DNA from: Amycolatopsis acididurans
GTDB lineage: Bacteria > Actinomycetota > Actinomycetes > Mycobacteriales > Pseudonocardiaceae
Length of the DNA stretch: 64,000 nt
Assembly (NCBI RefSeq): GCF_012328925.1
Contig: NZ_JAAXLS010000001.1
Span: forward strand, 310,001-374,000
Direction of reading: 5' to 3'
The notes beneath the pieces were generated by a model. It had not been told where the DNA came from, ran no database searches, and was given only the letters and a program-made list of their open reading frames with translations. Made by a program: the position numbers and the translations under genes. Each line of letters opens with the position of its first letter. The stretch's first letter is position 1. Below are positions 9,012 to 15,535 of the stretch, piece by piece.

Positions 9012-9050
9012 CCGGACGAGTGCGTCGTACCCGGCAAGACAAGACGACGT
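9012..9050 (+). promoter_or_regulatory. Guanidine-III (ykkC-III) riboswitch
   Basis: This 39-base element closely matches the guanidine-III aptamer, a compact pseudoknot that binds guanidinium. The conserved parts are present in order: CCGGACGAG, then a GCGTCGTAC-type strand, CCCGG, and ACAAGACGACG. The first helix pairs CCGG at 9012-9015 with CCGG at 9031-9034. The second pairs CGTCGT (9023-9028) with ACGACG (9044-9049). Compared with the known Thermobifida version, as recalled, one pair of the second helix is changed on both sides, which is covariation and supports a real RNA fold. It lies 33 bases before an SMR-family guanidinium exporter gene, the classical target. Confidence 0.93.
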
Positions 9051-9082
9051 GGATCACTGTCGGTGTCCGGGAAGGTCTTGTC

Positions 9083-9397
9083 ATGGCGTGGGTTGTTCTT
9101 GTCGTATCCGGTGTTCTCGAAACCGTGTGGGCCGCGGCGCTCGAAGCCACACGCGGGTTCACGCGCCTGTGGCCGACGCTGCTGTTCGCCGTCGCGCTCG
9201 CGGGCAGCATGGCGGGCCTGGCCTACGCGATGCGCACGATCCCGCTCGGCACCGGATACGCCGTCTGGGTCGGCGTCGGCGCGGTGGGCACGGCCGTCTA
9301 CGGCATGATGGTGCTCGGCGAGCCCGCCACCGCCGCCCGGCTGGCCTGCCTCACGCTCATCGTCGCCGGGGTCGCCGGGCTGAAGGTGCTGCACTGA
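9083..9397 (+). CDS. gdx: SMR family guanidinium exporter (Gdx/SugE-type)
   Basis: This is a 104-residue small multidrug resistance protein with four membrane helices. The key glutamate sits in the first helix (VLETVWAA), and the W-G/S pattern and GTGYAVWVGVGAVG segment in helix 3 match the SugE/Gdx branch, which exports guanidinium in exchange for protons. The preceding guanidine-III riboswitch strongly supports this function. The ATG at 9083 is chosen because it has a GGGAAGG ribosome-binding site seven bases upstream; the longer open frame from 8975 would run through the riboswitch. It appears to be a single-gene unit. Dual-topology homodimers are usual for this family. Confidence 0.93.
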   Translation: MAWVVLVVSGVLETVWAAALEATRGFTRLWPTLLFAVALAGSMAGLAYAMRTIPLGTGYAVWVGVGAVGTAVYGMMVLGEPATAARLACLTLIVAGVAGLKVLH

Positions 9398-9420
9398 GCC
9401 CGCTCAGGCAGGCGAAGGGC

Positions 9421-10701
9421 TCACAACGCCTTGACCACGGACCGTTCGGCGGGGCTGGCGGCGCCGTCGAGCAGGGTCTGCCGCAGCAACGCGTGCCGCC
9501 GCGGCGCGGAGGACGCCGGGCCGGAGTCGGTCAGCGGAACCCACAGCAGGCTGCGCAGCGCCACCGCCAGCACGCTGACGTCGGCGGGCGTGGCGAACTG
9601 GCGGGCGCGGATACCCTCGTCCAGCATCTCCTCCATGATCCGCAGCCGCGCGGCGTTGTCCACCGGTGGCGCGTCCACCGGCGGGTTGAGCACGTACCAC
9701 CAGTCCTTGACGATCATGAACTCGTGCCGGAACAGCCGTGCCGCCGAGGTCATCAGCGAGAACACCCCGTCGAGCCGCTCAACGGCCGTACCCGGTGCGG
9801 CGGCGACGGTCTCGTAGCCTTCGAGCAGGTGATGCGAGAACCGCTCCATGATCGCGGCGAGGATCTCCTGCTTCGCCGCGAAATGCCCGTAGATGCTGCT
9901 GGCCCGCATCCCCGCCGCGGCGGCGATGTCGCGCATCGTGGTGGCCTCGTAGCCGCGCCGGGCGAACTCGTCGCGCGCGGTCGCGAGGATCAGCCCGCGC
10001 CGGCTCTCGTCGGCCGCGGCAGGCGGGCGCCAGCCCGCGATCCGTTCCCGCGCGACCCGCGCCGGCCCGGACGCGTCGAGCTCGGCGGGGGAGTGCGCCT
10101 CGGTGGTCAGGCCGTGCAGCAGCTGCGAGACCAGCGAGCACACCAGGTCACTGGTCGACAGCGGCGTGACGAGGGCCGCGAGGTCGAGCACCGCGATGGG
10201 CAGCACGGCCTGCAGCACCGGCAGGTCCACCTCGGCCCGCAACGTCCCCGCGTCCCGCGCGGCCCGCAGCAGCGTCGCCCATCGGCGGTTCAGCGCGACC
10301 GGTTTGCGCCGGACCAGCGTGGTCATCGTCTCGGTCGCGGTGGTGGGCGCGTCCCGGCGGCACATGTGCACCGCCGCGCGGTGCCGTCCGGCGATCTGCC
10401 CGACCTTGTCGGCGAACTCGACCAGGTCGGTCAGCGGATGTCCGGATTCCAGGCGCGGGCGCCGCGCGAGCTCGTCCATCTCGGCCTGGAACTCCGAGAT
10501 CAGCTCGACCGCGAGCGCCTCCTTGGACGGGAAGTGGTGATACAGGCTCCCGGTCAGGATCCCGGCGGCGTCGGCGATGTCGCGCAGCGACGTACCCGCG
10601 TAGCCTGCCTGCGCGAACACGCGGCCGGCGATCCGGAGCAGTTCGTCACGCCGAGTGAGCTCCGCGGACGCGGGGACGTCTCCGGATGATGTTCCAACCA
10701 C
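9421..10701 (-). CDS. Double-headed TetR family regulator (two tandem TetR units)
   Basis: This 426-residue protein contains two complete TetR-like units in one chain. The first helix-turn-helix is at about residues 20-66 (LLRIAGRVFAQAGY, LRDIADAAG, LYHHFPSKEAL) and the second at about 234-280 (LILATARDEFARRGY, MRDIAAAAG, IYGHFAAKQEI). Each is followed by a helical ligand domain. Ordinary TetR proteins are 190-230 residues and dimerise; this one may act as a covalent pseudo-dimer. It is the last gene on the minus-strand Rieske/dehydrogenase operon, 22 bases after the previous gene, so it probably regulates that pathway. The frame is uninterrupted, so the duplication is not an assembly accident between two genes. 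Confidence 0.88.
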   Translation of the reverse strand: MVGTSSGDVPASAELTRRDELLRIAGRVFAQAGYAGTSLRDIADAAGILTGSLYHHFPSKEALAVELISEFQAEMDELARRPRLESGHPLTDLVEFADKVGQIAGRHRAAVHMCRRDAPTTATETMTTLVRRKPVALNRRWATLLRAARDAGTLRAEVDLPVLQAVLPIAVLDLAALVTPLSTSDLVCSLVSQLLHGLTTEAHSPAELDASGPARVARERIAGWRPPAAADESRRGLILATARDEFARRGYEATTMRDIAAAAGMRASSIYGHFAAKQEILAAIMERFSHHLLEGYETVAAAPGTAVERLDGVFSLMTSAARLFRHEFMIVKDWWYVLNPPVDAPPVDNAARLRIMEEMLDEGIRARQFATPADVSVLAVALRSLLWVPLTDSGPASSAPRRHALLRQTLLDGAASPAERSVVKAL

Positions 10702-10723
10702 CGTCCCAGTATGCCCGCGCCGC

Positions 10724-11158
10724 TCACACGTACCGGAGCCGGATCTCGCAGTTGAGCGCCGCCTCCAGCGCGGTGTGCAGCCTGCTCTCCGGCACGCGCC
10801 GCTGGTCGGCGGCGGCCAGCGTGAACACCGCGACCTCCTCGCCGTCCTCTTCGAGCCGCTGCACGCCCGCGCGCACGCCGAACGCCTCGATCACGCCGAG
10901 CGCATCCTCGTCGGTGCCGCGGCTGAGGAAGGTCACCGAGCGCAACCGCGGCACGGTGCCGAGCACCTGCTCGCACACGCCGGCCACCCTCGCCCCGGCG
11001 GATTCCTTGTCCTCCGCCTCGACCGTGACGGCGAGTTCGCGGCGTGCGGGATGGCGGCGCGCACGCAGCCCGCGCGCCGCCAGAGCCCGGACACCGTCGT
11101 CGAGGTCCTGTGTGGACAGTCCGGCCGGGAACTCGACGCGGACCTCGGCTTGCCGCAC
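10724..11158 (-). CDS. Hypothetical protein in the Rieske/E1 operon
   Basis: This 144-residue protein is not recognised. It starts with GTG at 11158, two bases after the stop of the upstream gene, so it is co-translated with the operon. It looks like a small soluble alpha/beta protein with two roughly similar halves, each with a beta-strand, helix, beta-strand pattern (LAVTVEAEDKESAGARVAGV and VAVFTLAAADQRR). There is no signal peptide, membrane segment or metal-binding cysteine cluster; one cysteine lies in CEQVLG and another near the C-terminus. A ferredoxin-like or ligand-sensing role is possible but unsupported. Confidence 0.7.
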   Translation of the reverse strand: MRQAEVRVEFPAGLSTQDLDDGVRALAARGLRARRHPARRELAVTVEAEDKESAGARVAGVCEQVLGTVPRLRSVTFLSRGTDEDALGVIEAFGVRAGVQRLEEDGEEVAVFTLAAADQRRVPESRLHTALEAALNCEIRLRYV

Positions 11159-11160
11159 GG

Positions 11161-11478
11161 TCAGGCCGATCCGCCCTCGATGGGCTCCCAGAAGTAGATC
11201 CGCGCGCCCGCGGCGTCGATCGCGGGGGAGGGAGCGGGCAGGGTGCCCATCTGGGCGAGGATCTCCTCCGGCGTGCCGTCCACGTCGTAGACCGCGACGT
11301 AGCGGTGTTCCGAAGCCGCACCGTGCACGGCCTCGGTGACGCGGTAGCGTGTCCCGCTCGACACTCCCGGCAGGCTGAGCAGTTCCTTGAGATGCACCTC
11401 GTTGTACCAGGTGTTGTACTCCTCGTCCTGCTCGGGCGTGGCCGGGTTGCTGTACACCGCCATGACCGCCTTGGGCAT
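11161..11478 (-). CDS. Small EthD/dimeric alpha-beta barrel-like protein
   Basis: This 105-residue protein starts at an ATG at 11478 with an AGGAGAAAGG ribosome-binding site. The sequence pattern (AVYSNPATPEQDEEYNTWYN, then a second strand RYVAVYDVDG and a C-terminal YFWEP) resembles small dimeric alpha-beta barrel proteins such as EthD-like and NIPSNAP-like families, often encoded beside oxygenases in degradation clusters. The HLKELL and GVSSGTRY segments fit the conserved middle of that fold. It lies 28 bases after the ferredoxin gene in the same operon. The catalytic role, if any, is unknown. Confidence 0.72.
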   Translation of the reverse strand: MPKAVMAVYSNPATPEQDEEYNTWYNEVHLKELLSLPGVSSGTRYRVTEAVHGAASEHRYVAVYDVDGTPEEILAQMGTLPAPSPAIDAAGARIYFWEPIEGGSA

Positions 11479-11506
11479 ATGCAGTTCCTTTCTCCTCCGG
11501 CCGGAG

Positions 11507-11833
11507 TCACCCGGCCGGTTCCGGGGGTGGACGCACGCCTCTCTTCTCTACCACGGCCCCGTCCTCACGGAAACGGAGCCGGCAGGCCAATCGTGATCTC
11601 GTGGTGCGGAGATGGCGCGGCATCCGGTCGCGCAGCGCCCCGGTTTCCTCGTCCTCGGCGGGCAGCGTGGCTTCCGCGCCGCCGACCACGACCACGGCGC
11701 AGACCGTGCATTCCGCCTTGCCCCAGCACGTCGTCGGCCACCGGTAGCCCTGCCGCCAGGCCGCGTCCGCGAGCGATTCGCCGGGTTCCACGTCGATCGT
11801 GAACCCGGCGGGCTCGACCACCACACGCGCCAC
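11507..11833 (-). CDS. [2Fe-2S] ferredoxin
   Basis: This is a 108-residue plant/adrenodoxin-fold ferredoxin. The cluster ligands are visible as C-x5-C-x2-C (CWGKAECTVC, about residues 36-45) and a fourth cysteine later in RLACRL. This spacing is the vertebrate/bacterial adrenodoxin type rather than the plant C-x4-C type. The GTG start at 11833 lies just after the stop of the lipoyl gene (3-base offset). Within the operon it is the obvious electron donor to the Rieske oxygenase encoded at the operon start. It could alternatively take electrons from the lipoyl/E1 module. The C-terminal tail after residue 95 is proline-rich and probably disordered. Confidence 0.88.
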   Translation of the reverse strand: MARVVVEPAGFTIDVEPGESLADAAWRQGYRWPTTCWGKAECTVCAVVVVGGAEATLPAEDEETGALRDRMPRHLRTTRSRLACRLRFREDGAVVEKRGVRPPPEPAG

Positions 11834-11835
11834 GG

Positions 11836-12093
11836 TCAGCCCGCCTTCTCGATGCTGCCGAGCTGCGTGCCGACCGGGTAGTCGACCTCGAACTCGGCCT
11901 CTCCATGCCGCAGCACCCCGCTCGCGGGCGCCTCGACCCGGGTTTCGACCTTGTCGGTGCTCACGGTGTAGATGGGCTCGCCCTCGGCCACCGGTCCGCC
12001 GTCGGCGACCAGCCAATCCACGAAGGTCGCCTGGGTGGCGGCCATGGTGAGCTTGGGCATCCGCACGGGCACGATCTCAGCCACGGGCGTCAC
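11836..12093 (-). CDS. Free-standing lipoyl-domain protein
   Basis: This 85-residue protein is a single biotinyl/lipoyl-attachment domain. The hallmark TDKVET, with the lysine that carries lipoate, is at about residues 46-51. The beginning (VRMPKLTM) and the end match lipoyl domains of E2 subunits, but there is no peripheral-subunit-binding domain and no acyltransferase domain. Its start overlaps the 3' end of the E1 beta gene by 17 bases. In ordinary complexes this domain is the N-terminus of a 400-residue E2 protein. Here it stands alone, like glycine-cleavage H protein, so it may shuttle an acyl group or electrons between E1 and another partner. Confidence 0.9.
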   Translation of the reverse strand: MTPVAEIVPVRMPKLTMAATQATFVDWLVADGGPVAEGEPIYTVSTDKVETRVEAPASGVLRHGEAEFEVDYPVGTQLGSIEKAG

Positions 12094-13066
12094 CCACGAC
12101 CTTGCGGACAGCGTCCTCGATCCGTGCCGGGCTCGGATAGACCTGGGACTCGAGCGCCACCGACGCGGGGATGGGGCGGAACCGTGAACCGACGCGCACC
12201 ACGGGGGCGGCCAGCGTGCCGAACAGGTCGTGGCTGATCCGCGCGGCCAGTTCCGCGCCCGGGCCGGCGAACTCGGTGGCGTAGTGCGCGACCACCGCGC
12301 GCCGGGTGCGGCTCACCGACTCCAGCACCGCGGGCAGGTCGAGCGGTACCAGCGTGCGCAGATCGACGACCTCGGCCTCGATCCCGTCCGCGGCCAGCGT
12401 TTCCGCCGCGGCGAGCGCGTCGAGCACACCCCGGCCGTAGCTGATGATCGAGACGTCCCGGCCCTGGCGTTTGACCTCGGCCCTGCCGAGCGGGATCTTC
12501 TTGTCCGGAGTGGACAATCGCGGTCCCTTGGTGCCATACAGGGCGGTGGTGTCCACGAACACGCACGGGTCCGGGTCGAAGATCGCCGAGCGCAGCAGAC
12601 CCTCCGCGTCGGCCGGGGTGCTCGGTATCACCACCTTCAGTCCCGGGATGTGCATGAACCACGCCTCCAGCGTCTGGGAGTGCGTGGCGCCGTTGCCGGT
12701 GCCGCCGTAGACGCTGGTGCGGATGGTCACCGGGCAGGTGGTCCTGCCGCCGGAGGCGAACCGCACCTTCGCCGCGTGATTGGCGATCTGGTCCAGCGCG
12801 ATGCCGATGAAGTCCATGATCATGATCTCGGCGACCGGGAGCAGTCCCTCCATCGCCGCTCCGATGGCCGCGCCCGCGATCGCGGCCTCCGAGATCGGGG
12901 TGTCCAGCACCCGGTCGTTACCGTATTTCGTGGACAGTCCACTTGTGACGCCCGAGACGCCGCCGCCGGGATCGGCGACGTCCTCGCCCAGCACGAGCAC
13001 CCTCGGATCCTCGGCCAGTGCGCCGTCCAGAGCCGCGCTCAGCGCCTGCCGCATCGTGTAGGTCAT
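12077..13066 (-). CDS. 2-oxoacid/acetoin dehydrogenase E1 component, beta subunit
   Basis: This 329-residue protein is the beta subunit of a thiamine-diphosphate E1 (PdhB/AcoB family). The N-terminal pyrimidine-binding domain shows VLGEDVADPGG and DTPISEAAIAGAAIGAA (about residues 25-70); the C-terminal transketolase-like domain ends in the usual SQVYPSPARIEDAV. The start overlaps the alpha gene as ATGA. It should pair with the alpha subunit to form an alpha2-beta2 enzyme that decarboxylates a 2-oxoacid or cleaves an acyloin and passes the acyl group to lipoate. No E2 acyltransferase or E3 flavoprotein is encoded nearby, so the true acceptor is unclear. Confidence 0.93.
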   Translation of the reverse strand: MTYTMRQALSAALDGALAEDPRVLVLGEDVADPGGGVSGVTSGLSTKYGNDRVLDTPISEAAIAGAAIGAAMEGLLPVAEIMIMDFIGIALDQIANHAAKVRFASGGRTTCPVTIRTSVYGGTGNGATHSQTLEAWFMHIPGLKVVIPSTPADAEGLLRSAIFDPDPCVFVDTTALYGTKGPRLSTPDKKIPLGRAEVKRQGRDVSIISYGRGVLDALAAAETLAADGIEAEVVDLRTLVPLDLPAVLESVSRTRRAVVAHYATEFAGPGAELAARISHDLFGTLAAPVVRVGSRFRPIPASVALESQVYPSPARIEDAVRKVVGDARG

Positions 13067-14043
13067 CGCGGTATCCCCGCCATGTCCGCATAGACATCGG
13101 TGTCGAGTTCGCCTGCGGGCGGGAGCGGGCCGGCGAGCACCTCGGTCATCGCCGCGTCGATCTCGGCCACCGCCGCGGCGTCCACGCGTGCCGGCTCCTG
13201 CTCGCTCACGCCGTGCTCGGTGAGGAACCGTTCGAAGCGGGGGAACGGGTCCAGCTCCATCGCGCGGGCCATCTCGTCCTCGGGGATGTAGGGCTGCGGA
13301 TCACCGAAGTAGTGCCCGCTGAACCGGAAGGTGAGACATTCGACGAGGGTCGGCCCACCGCCGGAGCGGGCGCGGTCGACGGCCTCGAGAAGTCCATTGT
13401 GGACGGAGACTGGATCGTTGCCGTCCACGCGCAGGCCGGGGATGTCGTACCCCGCGGCGCGGTCGGCCACCCGTTCGACCCGCATCGTGTCGGCCACCGG
13501 GGTCATTTCGGCGTACTGATTGTTCTGGCAGATCAGCACCAGTGGCAGCGCCCAGACGGCGGCGAGGTTGACGGCCTCGTGAAAGGATCCGGTGTTCGTC
13601 GCGCCGTCGCCGAAGGTCACCGCCACGACGCGGTCGCCGCCGCTTCGTTTGGCGGCCAGCGCCAGCCCCGCCGCGACGGGCGGGCCGGCGCCGACGATGC
13701 CGGTGGAGAGCATCACGCCGACCTCCGGGCACGTGATGTGCATGGTGCCGCCCTTGCCGCGGGAGGCTCCGGCGCTGCGGCCGAGCACCTCGCCGAGGAT
13801 CTCCGCGGGCGGCACGCCCTTCGCGATCAGGTCGTGGATGCCGCGGTAGGTCGTCACCAGCCGGTCGTCCCGGCGCAACGCGGTGGACAACCCGCCCGCG
13901 ATCGCCTCCTGGCCGCGGGAGGGCCAGATGACACCGGCGAACTCCCCGCTGGCGAATCCCTTGCGCAGGCGCATTTCGCATGCCCTGGCCCGCGTCATCG
14001 TGCGGTACATCGTCAGCAGCGTGGCCGTGTCGGGGACGTTCAC
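13063..14043 (-). CDS. 2-oxoacid/acetoin dehydrogenase E1 component, alpha subunit
   Basis: This 326-residue protein is the alpha subunit of the E1 enzyme. The thiamine-diphosphate motif is clear: GDGATNTG at about residue 170 and the closing NNQY about 28 residues later. The segment SGHYFGDPQPY resembles the acetoin-dehydrogenase branch (GHFEGD) more than pyruvate dehydrogenase. The GTG start at 14043 overlaps the Rieske oxygenase stop as GTGA; an upstream open frame to 14298 lies inside that gene and is a shadow. The tight coupling with an oxygenase suggests that the E1 enzyme acts on the oxygenase product, for example a diketone, acyloin or 2-oxoacid. This is inference. Confidence 0.93.
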   Translation of the reverse strand: MNVPDTATLLTMYRTMTRARACEMRLRKGFASGEFAGVIWPSRGQEAIAGGLSTALRRDDRLVTTYRGIHDLIAKGVPPAEILGEVLGRSAGASRGKGGTMHITCPEVGVMLSTGIVGAGPPVAAGLALAAKRSGGDRVVAVTFGDGATNTGSFHEAVNLAAVWALPLVLICQNNQYAEMTPVADTMRVERVADRAAGYDIPGLRVDGNDPVSVHNGLLEAVDRARSGGGPTLVECLTFRFSGHYFGDPQPYIPEDEMARAMELDPFPRFERFLTEHGVSEQEPARVDAAAVAEIDAAMTEVLAGPLPPAGELDTDVYADMAGIPR

Positions 14044-15374
14044 GACGCCGCCAGGCGCTTGTCGAGTTCGACGTGCATGTTGCTGATCGCGGCCTCCCAG
14101 CGGGTGGCCAGCCGTAGTTCCTCGAAGCCCATCGTGTGCAGGCCACGCTGCTGGCGCTCGATGTTGCCGAAGTCCTGCCGGGGGATCAGGCCCCAGTTCG
14201 CGGTGTCGGTCTTGTCGAAGCGGCCGAGCAGGTCCGCGCGCGGCCGGTCCTCGGTCTCCGGGTACGTCGTCAGCGACCACACCTCGAACCGGCACCATTC
14301 GGGGTCGTCGTTGTACGGGCGGATGCGGTAGCTCAGGCAGTTCCCGAACTGTGGCAGGAAGAACATGTTGGGGAACAGGAACACCTCACCACCGAAGAAC
14401 AGCGGGCTGTCCTCCATGCCCGGCCGCCACGGGATGCCGGCGCCCTCGGCGTGCCGCCGCAGCGTGGCCGCGACCGTCTCGGCGACCGCGCCATCGGGAA
14501 TCTCCCTGGTGCGCAACGACTCCAGCACCGTGATGTCGCGTTCGAGTGTCATCGCGTCCTGGCCGTCGGCCAGCAGCTGCCCGGACAGCAACAGCCCGTC
14601 GACCGAGGTGTAACCGGGCCTGCTGCCCTTGACCTGGAAGCTGGAGTGGCCGCCCGCGAACACCAGGTACTCGGTGGTGTCGATCGGAAACTCCTCGCCC
14701 ATGCCCATCGCCAGCTGCGGATGGGTCTGCATGACGTGGTAGCCCTCCATGAACGCCTCCTGGGCCATCTTCCAGTTGGCGTTGAGGATCACCTCCTTCC
14801 ACCACTTGACCTGCCAGTTGTCGATCCCGATCTCCTTGAGCAGGGAAGCGGCGGGCGACAGCGAGGCCCGCAGCGGCCCTGCCCCGGGATCCATGGTGAT
14901 CCACACGCAACCGCCCCAGACCTCGACCCGGCATTCGCGCAGCCGCAAGTCCTCCGGGCGCAGGCATTCGGGCTCGAACCCGTAGTCGCCGTAGACGAAC
15001 GAACTGGTGCCGTCGGCGTTCCAGCGCCAGCCGTGGAAGGGACACACCAGCTGCCCGCCGCCGAGCCGCCCGCATCCCTTCGCGAGCTGCGTCGCGCGAT
15101 GCCGGCACGCGTTGTGGAACGCCTTCACCGATCCGTCGCGCTGGCGCACCACCAGCACGGACTGATCGCAGATCTCGTACTCGACGAAATCGTGCGGCTC
15201 CGGAATCTCCTCCAGCCGGCACGCCATCTGCCACGTCCTGGTCCACAGCTTCTGCTTCTCCAGCTCGTAGAAGCCGCGGTCGTAGTAGCGTTCGCGTGGC
15301 ACGTGCAGCCGGTCGCGCATCGCGAAGGGGACGCTGCTCGTATCGACCGTGCGCCTTTCCTCAACTGCTGTCAT
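14040..15374 (-). CDS. Rieske non-haem iron oxygenase, alpha subunit
   Basis: This 444-residue protein is the catalytic subunit of a Rieske oxygenase. The [2Fe-2S] ligands are C90-x-H92 (ACRHRA) and C111-x2-H114 (CPFHGW). The mononuclear iron site shows the NWKMAQ stretch followed by E210-x2-H213-x4-H218 (MEGYHVMQTH); a glutamate replaces the more common bridging aspartate. The ATG at 15374 is chosen because a GGGAG site lies nine bases upstream; an ATG nine bases earlier overlaps that site. It opens the minus-strand operon with E1 alpha, E1 beta, lipoyl protein and ferredoxin. No small beta subunit is present, so a homotrimer is likely. The substrate is unknown. Confidence 0.93.
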   Translation of the reverse strand: MTAVEERRTVDTSSVPFAMRDRLHVPRERYYDRGFYELEKQKLWTRTWQMACRLEEIPEPHDFVEYEICDQSVLVVRQRDGSVKAFHNACRHRATQLAKGCGRLGGGQLVCPFHGWRWNADGTSSFVYGDYGFEPECLRPEDLRLRECRVEVWGGCVWITMDPGAGPLRASLSPAASLLKEIGIDNWQVKWWKEVILNANWKMAQEAFMEGYHVMQTHPQLAMGMGEEFPIDTTEYLVFAGGHSSFQVKGSRPGYTSVDGLLLSGQLLADGQDAMTLERDITVLESLRTREIPDGAVAETVAATLRRHAEGAGIPWRPGMEDSPLFFGGEVFLFPNMFFLPQFGNCLSYRIRPYNDDPEWCRFEVWSLTTYPETEDRPRADLLGRFDKTDTANWGLIPRQDFGNIERQQRGLHTMGFEELRLATRWEAAISNMHVELDKRLAAS

Positions 15375-15485
15375 CGTCGACATCTCCCGGCGGGGGCGGC
15401 GGCTTGAGAACGGGGACGGAAGACACCGGCCCCGAGTCGCAGTTTCGCCCGGGTTCCCGCAGGTGCCCAGTGGCATCGATGGATC

Positions 15486-15515
15486 AATATATTTAAAACC
15501 TTGCCATCATGTAAA
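15486..15515 (-). promoter_or_regulatory. Promoter of the Rieske/E1 operon
   Basis: On the minus strand a TTTACA box (15515-15510) and a TATATT box (15491-15486) are separated by 18 bases, in the only AT-rich stretch of the gap to pucR. A start near 15479 leaves a leader of about 105 bases before the Rieske gene. It faces the divergent PucR-type regulator gene, a normal arrangement for coordinated control. Confidence 0.6.
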
Positions 15516-15535
15516 CGGGTCGCGATCATAGGAGA

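Noticed and set aside
8975..9082. A longer N-terminus for the SMR exporter
   Set aside because: The extra 36 residues would be encoded by the riboswitch and leader, and the ATG at 9083 has the right ribosome-binding site and family length.
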